From an uncultured Alphaproteobacteria bacterium (GTDB lineage: Bacteria; Pseudomonadota; Alphaproteobacteria; HIMB59; GCA-002718135), in NCBI GenBank assembly GCA_902602885.1, contig CACKSM010000005.1, positions 1-54,715 of the forward strand: a DNA stretch of 54,715 nt, given 5' to 3'. The translations under genes and the position numbers were made by a program. How positions within the stretch are numbered: position 1 is the stretch's first letter; each line of letters opens with the position of its first letter. Positions 46,076 to 54,715 of the stretch are shown piece after piece. The notes under the pieces are model-generated. The model had not been told where the DNA came from, did no database searches, and saw only the letters and a program-made list of their open reading frames with translations.

Positions 46076-46687
46076 TAAAGCTTTTATTCTATCAATTGAG
46101 ATATAACCAACAACAAGTTCTTCATTAACAAAAAAAGTAGGAGTACCTCGAGCACCTGATCCATTAGCTAAAAAAGAACTAAGTCTAACAACGTTATTAA
46201 CTTCATCTTTTGTCATATCGATATTTAATTTAGCATCATTCAACTCAAGGTTTTCAATTATTTGTTTTAGTTTTGCATTATTTAAATTTCCCTCAACTTC
46301 AAATAACGCATTATGAAAATCCATACCCTTGTTCTGCATATTGGCAGCTACTACCATATTTGCTAGTAATTTAGATGACTCACTTAAAATTGGATGTTGC
46401 AGGAAAACTATCCTTGTATCCTCTCTTTCGTTTGCAATTTGAAGCAATTCAGGATGGACTTTTTTACAGTATCCGCAAAAATAATCCATGAATTCAATAA
46501 TAGTATTTTTCGCATTTTCATCACCAATTTGAACAATTCCTTCTTCAGGAATTACATCTAATATTTTTAAATGAAAAGGCTTAGACTCATCAAAAAATAA
46601 TTCTTTAAGAGTCATTTCAGCCCTAACAGGAAGACAAATAAACGCACTCATTATAACCACCAAAATTATTTCTTTGAAGTATCTCAT
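46067..46687 (-). CDS. Periplasmic DsbA-like thiol oxidoreductase
   Basis: 206 residues with a signal peptide (ends VRAEM, about residue 23). The thioredoxin-fold active site is FCGYC near residue 71 and the cis-Pro loop is GTPTFFVN near residue 185. The helical insert between them fits DsbA/Com1-type proteins. It should make or shuffle disulfides in secreted proteins, several of which in this window are Cys-rich. It points leftward between the DmdA-like and DMGDH-like genes, and shares a terminator with the former. Confidence 0.88.
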   Translation of the reverse strand: MRYFKEIILVVIMSAFICLPVRAEMTLKELFFDESKPFHLKILDVIPEEGIVQIGDENAKNTIIEFMDYFCGYCKKVHPELLQIANEREDTRIVFLQHPILSESSKLLANMVVAANMQNKGMDFHNALFEVEGNLNNAKLKQIIENLELNDAKLNIDMTKDEVNNVVRLSSFLANGSGARGTPTFFVNEELVVGYISIDRIKALLK

Positions 46688-46741
46688 GATTGACCCACCT
46701 TATTTAATATGATTAATGAAGTACAGTATTAAATAGTAATA

Positions 46742-49177
46742 ATGAAATCAAAGTCAAAAGTAGTTGTCATCGGTGGAGGTGCTGTAGGTGTTAGCACTCT
46801 CTATCATTTAGCAAAAAAGGGTTGGTCAGATGTAGTTCTTGTTGAAAGAAAGGAATTAACTTCAGGATCAACATGGCATGCTGCAGGTTTACTTCCATTA
46901 TTCAATATGAGTTATTCAGTAGGTCAATTACATAAATACGCAGTCAAACTTTACAAAACTCTAGAAGAAGAAACAGGACAAAAAGTTGGGTTTAGTGTGG
47001 TTTCAAATATTCGCTTAGCAACTACTCAAGATAGAATGGATGAGTATTATCAATATTCAGGAGTCGCTAAAACAATTGGTGTAGATGTTAAATTTTTAAC
47101 TCCTGAACAAGTAAAAGAAATTTGGCCACTTTGTAACACAGATGGATTAATAGGTGCAATTCAACATCCCGAAGATGGATATATTCAACCAGCCGATCTA
47201 ACTCAAGCTCTTGCAAAAGGAGCAAGAGATAAAGGTGCGGAAATTTATAGAAACACTTCTGTAATAGGAATTAAAAAAAATAAAGATGATTTATGGATTG
47301 TAGAAACTGATAAAGGATCTATTGAATGTGAGCATGTAGTGTCATGTAGTGGTAATTTTGCAAGACAGACTGGAAAGATGGTCGGACTTGACATTCCAGT
47401 TATACCTGTTGAACATCAATACATTGTGACCGATGATCATCCCGAAATATTAAAAAGAAAAGAACAAGGACTTCCTGAAATGGGAGTCTTAAGAGATTCT
47501 GATAGTTCTTGGTACATGCGTGAAGAAAGAGGAGGATTGATTTTAGGGCCTTATGAAAAAGGGGCTCCAGTTTGTTATGTTGATGGACCTGATAAAGAAT
47601 CTGAATTCGAATTATTTCAAGAAGATCTAGAGCGTTTAGAGCCTCACATTGAATCAGCAATGCACCGTGTTCCTATTTTTGGAGAAGTTGGAGTTAAGAA
47701 AGTTTACAATGGTGCTATTTGTTATACACCAGATGGAAGTCCAATTGTTGGACCGGCATGGGGACTTAAAAATTTCTGGTTAAATGAAGGTCATAGTTTT
47801 GGAATTACTGCAGCTGGTGGAGCTGGATGGCAAATTGCTGAGTGGATAGTGGACGGTGAACCTACAATTGATATGTTAGGTGTAGATCCTAGAAGATTTG
47901 GTGATTATGCAACAGAGGCATATTTGATTAAAAAGAATGAAGAAGCTTACGCGAATGTCTTTACAGTACACTATCCTGATGAAGAAAGAGAAGAGGGACG
48001 TCCATTAAGACAAGCTCCTTGTTATGATAGATTAAAAAATCTTGGTGCAGTTTTTGGTCAAAAGTTTGGTTGGGAACGTGCTAACTGGTTTGCACCTTCA
48101 AAAGAATTACAAAAAGATGATTGGTCATTTAGAAGATCAAAATGGTTTGAACATGTTGGTAACGAGTGCTTGAATGTTCAGGATAATGCTGGCCTCCTAG
48201 ATATGACTGCCTTTGCAAAATGTCGGATTTCAGGACCTGGCGCAGAAGAGTTTCTAGACTATTTAGTAGCAAACAAAATTCCTAAAAAAATTGGAAGAGT
48301 TAATCTTTGTCATGCATTAAACACTGCAGGAGGAGTTCACTCAGAATTCACAATTGCAAAAGAAAAAGAAAATTCCTTTTATTTAGTTTCAGCAGGAGCG
48401 TTTCAAAGATTAGATCATGATTGGATTCATAAATGGATGCCCAAAGATGGATCAGTGATTTATGAAAATTTAACCAATAGTATGGGTGTTCTTGTTTTAG
48501 CAGGACCCAAATCAAGAGACATTCTCTCTAAAATTACAAAGACTGATTTATCTAATGAAAATTTCCCATGGCTATCGTCAAAAAAAATTAATGTTGGTTT
48601 AGCTCCTAGTATTGCTATGCGTATGAATTTTGTTGGAGAACTCGGATGGGAATTACATCATCCAATTGAATATCAAAACCATATTTTTGATAAATTGATA
48701 GATGCAGGAAAAGATCATGGGCTTAAACCATTTGGCATTAGAGCGATGGAAAGCTTACGTGTTGAAAAAACATATAAATTGGTTGGTACCGAAATGTCAA
48801 TAGAATACGCAGCTTTTGAGTCTGGGTTAGATAGATTTGTACATTTAAACAAAGGTAATTTTATAGGAAGAGATTCTCTTGTTAAATGGCAGCAAAATGG
48901 TTTTAAAAACAAAATGGTAACTTTAGAGGTTCATGATGTTGAAGATGCAGATGCTTTGGGTAATAATCCAATTTATAATAATGGAAAAGTTATAGGTCGT
49001 GCGACAGGAGGTAACTATGGTTTTAGAGTGAAAAAATCATTAGCTATTGGTATGGTAGAACCTCAATTTGCAGATGTTGGTCAAAAATTAGAAATGGATA
49101 TATTAGATAAAAAATACAATGTAACTGTTATAGAGGATAGTCCTTATGATCCTAAAAATGAAAAACTAAAACAATAG
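46742..49177 (+). CDS. Dimethylglycine/sarcosine dehydrogenase-like flavoenzyme with GcvT domain
   Basis: 811 residues, two parts. Residues 1-380 are a FAD-dependent oxidoreductase ([11 protein letters not shown] at 7-17; GSTWHAAG with His46 in the place of the covalent-FAD His of mammalian [19 protein letters not shown] near 350). Residues about 430-805 are a GcvT-type folate domain ([55 protein letters not shown]). The reaction is oxidative N-demethylation with the methyl passed to tetrahydrofolate. etfB follows after one base, giving the electron acceptor. Dimethylglycine and sarcosine cannot be told apart from sequence. Confidence 0.88.
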   Translation: MKSKSKVVVIGGGAVGVSTLYHLAKKGWSDVVLVERKELTSGSTWHAAGLLPLFNMSYSVGQLHKYAVKLYKTLEEETGQKVGFSVVSNIRLATTQDRMDEYYQYSGVAKTIGVDVKFLTPEQVKEIWPLCNTDGLIGAIQHPEDGYIQPADLTQALAKGARDKGAEIYRNTSVIGIKKNKDDLWIVETDKGSIECEHVVSCSGNFARQTGKMVGLDIPVIPVEHQYIVTDDHPEILKRKEQGLPEMGVLRDSDSSWYMREERGGLILGPYEKGAPVCYVDGPDKESEFELFQEDLERLEPHIESAMHRVPIFGEVGVKKVYNGAICYTPDGSPIVGPAWGLKNFWLNEGHSFGITAAGGAGWQIAEWIVDGEPTIDMLGVDPRRFGDYATEAYLIKKNEEAYANVFTVHYPDEEREEGRPLRQAPCYDRLKNLGAVFGQKFGWERANWFAPSKELQKDDWSFRRSKWFEHVGNECLNVQDNAGLLDMTAFAKCRISGPGAEEFLDYLVANKIPKKIGRVNLCHALNTAGGVHSEFTIAKEKENSFYLVSAGAFQRLDHDWIHKWMPKDGSVIYENLTNSMGVLVLAGPKSRDILSKITKTDLSNENFPWLSSKKINVGLAPSIAMRMNFVGELGWELHHPIEYQNHIFDKLIDAGKDHGLKPFGIRAMESLRVEKTYKLVGTEMSIEYAAFESGLDRFVHLNKGNFIGRDSLVKWQQNGFKNKMVTLEVHDVEDADALGNNPIYNNGKVIGRATGGNYGFRVKKSLAIGMVEPQFADVGQKLEMDILDKKYNVTVIEDSPYDPKNEKLKQ

Positions 49178-49178
49178 T

Positions 49179-49928
49179 ATGAAGTTACTTGTCACCGTAA
49201 AAAGAGTCATTGATTATAATGTTCAAATCAGAGTTAAAGCTGATGGTTCAGGAGTTGAAAAAGATAATGTAAAAATGTCCATGAATCCTCCTGATGAAAA
49301 TGCGGTAGAGGAAGCTCTACGAATAAAAGAAGCTGGTAAAGCAGACGAGATTATAATTCTTACTATAGGTAATGATAAGGCTCAAGAAACTATACGAACT
49401 GCATTAGCAATGGGAGCTGACAGAGGTATACATATTAAAACAGAAAATGATCTAGAGCCTCTAGCTATTTCAAAAATAATTTCTAAAGTTGCTGAAGAAG
49501 AAAAACCATCAATTATTTTAATGGGAAAACAAGCTATTGATGATGACTGCAATCAAACTGGTCAAATGACATCTGCTTTACTTGATTGGCCTCAGGCTAC
49601 ATTCGCATCTAAAATTGAAATCGAGGGGCAAAATGCAATCGTTACTAGAGAAATAGATGAAGGCTTAGAAAGAATAAAAGTGTCTATACCATTTGTAGCA
49701 TCATGTGATCTTCGACTGAATGAACCTAGATATGCCTCTTTACCAAATATAATGAAAGCAAAGAAAAAACCAATTGATACAAAAGATGCATCTTCACTTG
49801 GAATAAATATAGAACCTAGGATTGAACAAATAAAAGTAGAAGAACCACCTGTCAGACAAAAAGGAATTATGGTAAGTGATGTTGCCGAACTGGTTCAAAA
49901 ACTTAAACATGAGGCAAAAGTTATATGA
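49179..49928 (+). CDS. etfB: Electron transfer flavoprotein beta subunit
   Basis: 249 residues, AMP-binding subunit of ETF. Begins [15 protein letters not shown] and has the [19 protein letters not shown] block near residue 33, MGADRGIHI near residue 78 and the signature region [19 protein letters not shown] near residue 127. The ATGA overlap with etfA shows coupling. It takes electrons from the DMGDH-like enzyme encoded just upstream and probably from acyl-CoA dehydrogenases as well. Confidence 0.96.
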   Translation: MKLLVTVKRVIDYNVQIRVKADGSGVEKDNVKMSMNPPDENAVEEALRIKEAGKADEIIILTIGNDKAQETIRTALAMGADRGIHIKTENDLEPLAISKIISKVAEEEKPSIILMGKQAIDDDCNQTGQMTSALLDWPQATFASKIEIEGQNAIVTREIDEGLERIKVSIPFVASCDLRLNEPRYASLPNIMKAKKKPIDTKDASSLGINIEPRIEQIKVEEPPVRQKGIMVSDVAELVQKLKHEAKVI

Positions 49929-50878
49929 CAATATTAGTATTAGCAGAACATAATAATATAGATATCAAATCATCAACCTTAAATACTATATCTGCAGCAT
50001 CCCAAATAGACCAAGATATCCATGTTTTGGTAACTGGCTATGAATGTGAAGAGTTAGCTAAAAATATCTCTAAATGTGAAAAAGTTTCAAAAGTATATTT
50101 AGCCAATAATGAAAAACTTAAAAACCCAATTGCTGAAAACATTGAGCCTATCGTTGTATCTTTGGCTAATAATTATTCCCACATAATGGCACCTGCGACA
50201 ACATTTGGTAAAAATATTTTTCCTAGAATTGCGGTTAAATTAGATATTGCACAAGTTAGTGATGTTATAAAAATAATAAGTTCCGATACTTTTATGAGGC
50301 CAATTTACGCTGGTAACGCTATTGCAACAGTTAAATCAAATGACAAGATTAAAGTAGTAACAGTAAGACCAACATCGTTTGATCCTGTAGAAACTAGCGG
50401 TGGAAAAGAACAAGTAGAAAATATTTCTTTTGATAATGATAGTGGCAGTGTTGAATTTATAGATAGAGAAGAATCTCAATCTGAAAGACCAGAGTTAAGT
50501 ACTGCTCGAGTTGTGATATCCGGCGGCAGAGGATTACAAAGTGCCGAAAATTTTAAACTTTTAAATGAAATAGCAGATAAGCTTAATGCGGCAGTTGGAG
50601 CTTCTCGTGCTGCTGTAGATGCTGGTTATGTTTCTAATGATTATCAAGTTGGGCAAACTGGCAAAGTTGTTGTCCCAGATTTGTATATTGCCGTCGGAAT
50701 TTCTGGTGCAATACAGCACTTAGCAGGTATGAAAGAAAGTAAGGTAATTGTTGCAATCAATAAAGATGAAGAAGCGCCAATATTTAATGTTGCTGATTAC
50801 GGATTAAACGCTGATTTATTTGAGGCATTGCCTCAATTATCTTCTGAACTAGATAAATTAAATACTATTCAACAATAA
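49925..50878 (+). CDS. etfA: Electron transfer flavoprotein alpha subunit
   Basis: 317 residues, FAD-binding subunit of ETF. The C-terminal domain shows [17 protein letters not shown] near residue 197, [12 protein letters not shown] near residue 222, [27 protein letters not shown] near residue 240 and the [16 protein letters not shown] segment near residue 277, all FAD contacts of the family. It overlaps etfB by 4 bases and is followed by ETF-QO after 23 bases. Confidence 0.97.
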   Translation: MTILVLAEHNNIDIKSSTLNTISAASQIDQDIHVLVTGYECEELAKNISKCEKVSKVYLANNEKLKNPIAENIEPIVVSLANNYSHIMAPATTFGKNIFPRIAVKLDIAQVSDVIKIISSDTFMRPIYAGNAIATVKSNDKIKVVTVRPTSFDPVETSGGKEQVENISFDNDSGSVEFIDREESQSERPELSTARVVISGGRGLQSAENFKLLNEIADKLNAAVGASRAAVDAGYVSNDYQVGQTGKVVVPDLYIAVGISGAIQHLAGMKESKVIVAINKDEEAPIFNVADYGLNADLFEALPQLSSELDKLNTIQQ

Positions 50879-50901
50879 ATTAATTTATTACAATAAATAA
50901 A

Positions 50902-52530
50902 ATGGAAGTAGAACGCGAGTCAATGGACTATGATGTTGTGGTGGTAGGTGCTGGTCCATCAGGCCTTTCAACTGCAATTAAACTAAAACAGCTAAACCCA
51001 GAAATTAATGTTTGTGTTTTGGAAAAAGGATCAGAAGTTGGGGCTCATATTTTAAGTGGTAATGTTTTTGAAACAAGAGCACTCGATGAATTAATACCTG
51101 ATTGGAGAAGCAAAGACTCGCCAATTAAAACTAAAGTAACAAAAGAAAAGTTTTTATTCTTATCAAAAAAAAGCTCTTTAAATTGGCCTACATGGCTTCT
51201 TCCCAGTGTTCAAAAAAATCATAAGAATTATATTATTAGTCTTGCAAATTTATGTAGATGGCTAGCAAGTGAGGCTGAAAGTTTAGGAGTAGAAATTTTT
51301 CCAGGATTTGCAGCATCTAAAATATTATATTCAGATGATGATAAAGTTATTGGTGTTCAAACAGGTGATATGGGCATTGATAAAGATGGAAACAAAAAAG
51401 ATAGTTTTGAACCAGGTATTAATATTAACGCTAAAGTAACAGTATTTGCTGAGGGTTGCAGAGGTCACTTAGGTAAAGAATTAATTAAAAAATATAATTT
51501 ATCGAAAGATAAGTCACCACAACAATACGGAATTGGGTTTAAAGAAATTTGGGAAGTAGATGAAAGTCAGCATGAAGAAGGTCTTGTCATGCATACTGCT
51601 GGATGGCCATTAGATAATGCAACTTATGGTGGCAGTTTTTGTTATCATGCTGAAAATAAACAAATATTTTTAGGATACGTAATCGGTCTTGATTATAAAA
51701 ATCCTTATTTATCACCTTATGATGAATTTCAAAAATTTAAAACCCACCCAGCTATTAAGAAAATTCTAACTAATGGAAAACGTATCGCGTATGGAGCAAG
51801 GGCACTTATTGAAGGTGGTATTCAAAGTTTACCTAGAATGTATATGCCGGGCGGATTACTAGTTGGATGCGATGCAGGCACCTTAAATATGCCAAAGATT
51901 AAAGGTTCTCATACTGCAATGAAAAGTGGAATTATAGCTGCTGAAACAATTAATGATTATTTAAGTAAATCTGTATCTCTTGCAGCATATGAAGATAAAT
52001 TTAAACGTTCATGGCTTTATAAAGAATTGTTTGCAGCAAGGAATGTAAAACCTAGTTTTAATTGGGGGTTAATACCTGCAATAATATTTACTGGTATTGA
52101 TCAAATAATATTTAGAGGCAAGCTTCCCTTTACACTCAAACACAAACATGCTGATCATGAAGCTTTACAATTAGCAAAAGATTCAAAAAAAATAGATTAT
52201 CCAAAATATGATGGAATATTTACTTTTGATAAAACCAGTTCTGTTTATTTGACTGGAACTAACCATGAAGCTGATCAGCCAGTGCATTTACAATTAAAAG
52301 ATAAGGAATTGCCAATAAAATTTACTTTAAATGCTTATGATGAGCCATCTCAAAGATATTGTCCTGCTGGTGTATATGAGATTGATAAAACAGATATTCA
52401 AAATCCTAAATTTGTAATTAATGCACAAAACTGTATTCATTGTAAAACATGTGATATTAAAGAGCCATCACAAAACATAAATTGGGTTGTACCCGAAGGT
52501 AGTGGGGGACCAAATTATGCAAATATGTAA
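50902..52530 (+). CDS. ETF:ubiquinone oxidoreductase
   Basis: 542 residues, membrane-associated flavoprotein passing electrons from ETF to ubiquinone. The FAD motif VVVGAGPSGLS is near residue 12, SLPRMYMPGGLLVGCDAGTLNMPKIKGSH near residues 310-340 includes the quinone side, and the C-terminal [4Fe-4S] ligands are present: CPAGVYE near residue 491 and NCIHCKTCDIKEP near residue 513. The N-terminal ERESMDYDV matches the usual start of the family and supports ATG 50902 over 50923. It completes the chain begun by the DMGDH-like enzyme. Confidence 0.95.
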   Translation: MEVERESMDYDVVVVGAGPSGLSTAIKLKQLNPEINVCVLEKGSEVGAHILSGNVFETRALDELIPDWRSKDSPIKTKVTKEKFLFLSKKSSLNWPTWLLPSVQKNHKNYIISLANLCRWLASEAESLGVEIFPGFAASKILYSDDDKVIGVQTGDMGIDKDGNKKDSFEPGININAKVTVFAEGCRGHLGKELIKKYNLSKDKSPQQYGIGFKEIWEVDESQHEEGLVMHTAGWPLDNATYGGSFCYHAENKQIFLGYVIGLDYKNPYLSPYDEFQKFKTHPAIKKILTNGKRIAYGARALIEGGIQSLPRMYMPGGLLVGCDAGTLNMPKIKGSHTAMKSGIIAAETINDYLSKSVSLAAYEDKFKRSWLYKELFAARNVKPSFNWGLIPAIIFTGIDQIIFRGKLPFTLKHKHADHEALQLAKDSKKIDYPKYDGIFTFDKTSSVYLTGTNHEADQPVHLQLKDKELPIKFTLNAYDEPSQRYCPAGVYEIDKTDIQNPKFVINAQNCIHCKTCDIKEPSQNINWVVPEGSGGPNYANM

Positions 52531-52576
52531 TATATTTGAAAAAAACTTATTTTATTTAAATTGATTCATTTTCATT

Positions 52577-53407
52577 ATGAATAAAAATAAAATTATATTT
52601 ACATTTGCAACAGCGGAAGTAAATTTTATTGGTCAAATATTTATTAAGATTACTGAATTATTAACAGGAAAATTAAAATTAAAAAAATTATATGATGAAT
52701 ATTTATCTGAAAATAGACCTCCTGAGCTTTTTTGGGATGATGCAGTAGATAAATTAAATTTTACTTTAATAACTAATTTTCAGGACGGTAGTTATATTCC
52801 AAAAAAAGGAAAATTAATTGTTATAGCAAATCATGCTTTTGGAGTTGCAGATGGCGTATCCATATGTTCAGCAATTTCAAAAGTAAGACAAGATTATAAA
52901 ATGGTTACACATAAAGTCTTAAGGCAAGCAGAGGCAGTAAAAGACAAAATATTACCAATTGATTTTAATGAAAATAGAGAAGCTCTAATAACTAACATTA
53001 ATACACGTAAAGAAGCTGAAAAAGTTTTGCATAATGAAGGTGTTCTAGTTCTTTTTCCTTCTGGAACAATAGCAACTAAACAAAACTTAAAAAAAAATAC
53101 AAAAGCTGACGATGGTGAGTGGAAACAATGGGTATCGAAACTAGTTCTTAAAACTAAAAGCCCTGTGTTACCAATTTTTTTTGATGGTCAAAATAGTCAA
53201 CTTTACCACATTGCTAATAAAATAGGACAAACATTTAGATACTCTTTATGTATGTATGAACTGAAAAGAAAGATAGGTGATGATATCCATATGTACTTTG
53301 GTTCACTTATACCTTACGAAAACCTTGTAAAAATTGGAGATATCAAAAAAATTACTCAGTACTTAAGGTCAACCACATATTCTTTAGACCCACAATTTAA
53401 TAATTAA
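52577..53407 (+). CDS. Lysophospholipid-type acyltransferase (PlsC superfamily)
   Basis: 276 residues. The catalytic motif is NHAFGVADG near residue 88, the NHPFGxxDG variant found in putative-hemolysin and ornithine-lipid type acyltransferases instead of the common HX4D. EGVLVLFPSGTIAT near residue 155 is the FPSG/EGT motif. No clear membrane helix is present except weak hydrophobic stretches. It may acylate lysophospholipid or an aminolipid; no partner acyltransferase lies nearby. It stands 46 bases after ETF-QO and may be read from the same transcript. Confidence 0.8.
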   Translation: MNKNKIIFTFATAEVNFIGQIFIKITELLTGKLKLKKLYDEYLSENRPPELFWDDAVDKLNFTLITNFQDGSYIPKKGKLIVIANHAFGVADGVSICSAISKVRQDYKMVTHKVLRQAEAVKDKILPIDFNENREALITNINTRKEAEKVLHNEGVLVLFPSGTIATKQNLKKNTKADDGEWKQWVSKLVLKTKSPVLPIFFDGQNSQLYHIANKIGQTFRYSLCMYELKRKIGDDIHMYFGSLIPYENLVKIGDIKKITQYLRSTTYSLDPQFNN

Positions 53408-53445
53408 ATATTTATTTTTTACACTTACCGTTTTATAGAGTTCGT

Positions 53446-54117
53446 ATGGTAGGTTTTGTTGGTTTACAAGCAAGAAGAAGAAGAAGAAACAAAATCTTAC
53501 TAGTCATTTCAATTATAGCTATTTTTGGTATTTTTTTCTATTTGCCTTCTTTAGATTTTTCAACTGATCAAACTGAGCCACCTATTGAAATTATTCCTAG
53601 TAGTGTCGTTGATGAATCAAGTTTACGATCTGAAATACAAGAACTTAAACTTGAGATATTCCAAAAAGATCAGCGATTAAAATTTAGAGATGATCAAATA
53701 AAAAACTTACGTGAAGAAATAAGCAATTTAAATGAATCATTCGATACAATTAAGAGTGATTATGAACAATCTCTAAACAATATATCAGATCTAGAAAATA
53801 ACTCTTTAGAAAACAATTCAGAAAGTATTGATAAACTTAACACACTTGAAAATAAAATATCTGAATTAAATAAACAATTGTCAAAATACGAAGATCTTGT
53901 TCAAAAATTAGAAATAGAATTAGAAAGTTCTGCATCAACTGAAGATATGGAAGAAGTAAATATTGAAAATTCAATACTAAAATCAGAACTTAGACAAATT
54001 GAACAAAAAAATCGAAGTATCGAAAATGAATTAAATGAGCTAAAAAAAATAATTAAAAATAAAGATAAAGAAATAGAAGATTTAATTTATTTAAAAGATT
54101 ACCAACATCATGGTTGA
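53446..54117 (+). CDS. Single-pass membrane coiled-coil protein, unknown function
   Basis: 223 residues. A basic stretch (QARRRRRNK, residues 8-16) precedes one membrane helix (about 17-34), so the protein should be N-in/C-out. Residues about 55-218 have strong heptad character (Leu/Ile alternating with Glu, Lys, Asn), broken by a Ser/Asn-rich zone near 115-125. It resembles divisome or envelope spacer proteins only in layout. No family recognised. Its stop lies directly against the stop of the convergent nuclease gene, with no base between. Confidence 0.65.
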   Translation: MVGFVGLQARRRRRNKILLVISIIAIFGIFFYLPSLDFSTDQTEPPIEIIPSSVVDESSLRSEIQELKLEIFQKDQRLKFRDDQIKNLREEISNLNESFDTIKSDYEQSLNNISDLENNSLENNSESIDKLNTLENKISELNKQLSKYEDLVQKLEIELESSASTEDMEEVNIENSILKSELRQIEQKNRSIENELNELKKIIKNKDKEIEDLIYLKDYQHHG

Positions 54118-54597
54118 TTATTTATTTTTCTTTCTGAATAAATAGGGTTCTTCAAAATCCCCAATCCATATACCCTTTTTATCTCGTTTTGCTTCTTCTT
54201 CTTCTTCAATATAATCTTTTGAATAATAGCGATAAGCTATCGCCCATCCATTCAGAACCATTGCACTATTTAAATCTAAATTATCTTTATAGCAGATTCC
54301 AATAAATCTATTATATCGATCCTTACCTTTTGTGATGCATTCAATTTTATTATTACCAATTAATGCCTTTAAGAACTTTGTTGATTCCACACCACAATTC
54401 CAGACTTTACTATTTTTATTACATGTTTGATTTGTCTCAGGGGCATCAATAGCATGTAGTCTTATTTTATTTTTATTAATATGTATAGTGTCACCATCAA
54501 TTACTTTTGCTTTTCCAAATATAGTTTTGCCAGATGATACTGTGCTTAAAGAAATTAAGATAAAAAATAAATTAAATATTAAGATTTTTACTACCAT
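54118..54597 (-). CDS. Secreted thermonuclease-like nuclease (SNase fold)
   Basis: 159 residues from ATG 54597 (a TTG one codon earlier is possible) with a signal peptide ending near residue 23. The SNase core is clear: GKAKVIDGDTIHI with the Asp-Gly-Asp-Thr motif near residue 35, IRLHAIDAPETNQ with catalytic Arg near residue 47, and a later ITKGKDRYNRFIG segment with the second Arg. It should degrade DNA or RNA outside the cytosol. Two Cys could bridge. Its start overlaps the end of the next gene upstream by 26 bases. Confidence 0.86.
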   Translation of the reverse strand: MVVKILIFNLFFILISLSTVSSGKTIFGKAKVIDGDTIHINKNKIRLHAIDAPETNQTCNKNSKVWNCGVESTKFLKALIGNNKIECITKGKDRYNRFIGICYKDNLDLNSAMVLNGWAIAYRYYSKDYIEEEEEAKRDKKGIWIGDFEEPYLFRKKNK

Positions 54598-54715
54598 CAA
54601 CTAATAAATCATAAACATATTTTGTATGTGATCTGTTTAAATGTAAATCTAGTGAAGTCTCTTCTTTATCAGTATTATTTCTAATAAAAAGTATTGGAAT
54701 TTTTATAAATATAGT
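54572..54715 (-). CDS. C-terminal end of a gene cut by the window edge
   Basis: An open leftward frame enters from the right edge and runs 47 codons to a TAA at 54572-54574. The visible end contains ETSLDLHLNRSHTKYVYDLL and is codon-like, with no stop for its length in an AT-rich stretch where stops are common elsewhere. It overlaps the start of the nuclease gene by 26 bases, so both are probably one transcript. The family is not recognised from this fragment. Confidence 0.5.
   Translation of the reverse strand, partial: TIFIKIPILFIRNNTDKEETSLDLHLNRSHTKYVYDLLVDGSKNLNI

Noticed and set aside
47400..47660. Leftward 86-codon frame opposite the DMGDH-like gene
   Set aside because: Lies wholly within a well-supported gene and shows no start signal.

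Overview
The window reads as a contiguous piece of the chromosome of a streamlined, AT-rich (about 30% GC by eye) alphaproteobacterium, most likely marine and of SAR11 or HIMB59/AEGEAN-169 type. Pointers to this are the CcrM-type GANTC methyltransferase, the SH3_4 protein, a CIRCE-controlled groESL, the DmdA-like and dimethylglycine-dehydrogenase-like proteins, very short intergenic gaps and many 4-base start/stop overlaps. The clade is an inference; the class is better supported. I see no CRISPR array, insertion sequence, prophage or rRNA.

Layout. 1-8.1 kb is purine synthesis: purM-purN-purF-purD-purC rightward, facing guaB-purE-purK leftward. 8.1-13.7 kb holds a GNAT-like protein, a MATE exporter, a large propeller/Ig/beta-barrel surface protein and ccrM. 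13.9-17.5 kb is a leftward operon udg-slt-moaB-rnhB. 17.6-19.7 kb is a TPR protein plus ispE. 19.7-25.3 kb is the four-gene ligase-associated DNA repair set (ligase and exonuclease leftward, helicase and endonuclease rightward). 25.3-28.9 kb is a leftward run of five envelope genes, among them a cysteine-rich CCWPC protein, an ASPIC/UnbV FG-GAP protein and a DUF4396 membrane protein. 29.0-30.8 kb contains tRNA-Gln, a one-gene insert bounded by a decayed tRNA-Gln copy, an SH3 protein and tRNA-Arg. 30.9-35.7 kb has a GT61 glycosyltransferase, an S49 peptidase, groESL and a periplasmic peroxidase. 35.7-44.5 kb has mscS, a PerM-like permease, recX, an ABC-2 permease, argD, argF, a lipoprotein, trkH, apaG and an OmpA-like lipoprotein. 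44.7-52.5 kb is a one-carbon/demethylation module (DmdA-like protein, DMGDH-like flavoenzyme, EtfB, EtfA, ETF-QO) interrupted by a DsbA-like gene. 52.6-54.7 kb has an acyltransferase, a coiled-coil membrane protein, a secreted nuclease and a gene cut by the window edge.

How the parts fit: the DMGDH-like enzyme should hand electrons to EtfAB and then to the quinone pool via ETF-QO, while its GcvT half and the separate DmdA-like GcvT protein should move methyl groups to tetrahydrofolate; that one-carbon pool feeds PurN and the purine genes. The most notable observations are: apparent loss of [4Fe-4S] ligands from both PurF and the family-4-like uracil-DNA glycosylase while ETF-QO keeps its cluster; three GANTC sites packed into the ccrM promoter region; the tRNA-Gln-bounded mini-island; and the uncharacterised CCWPC/ASPIC-UnbV/DUF4396 operon.
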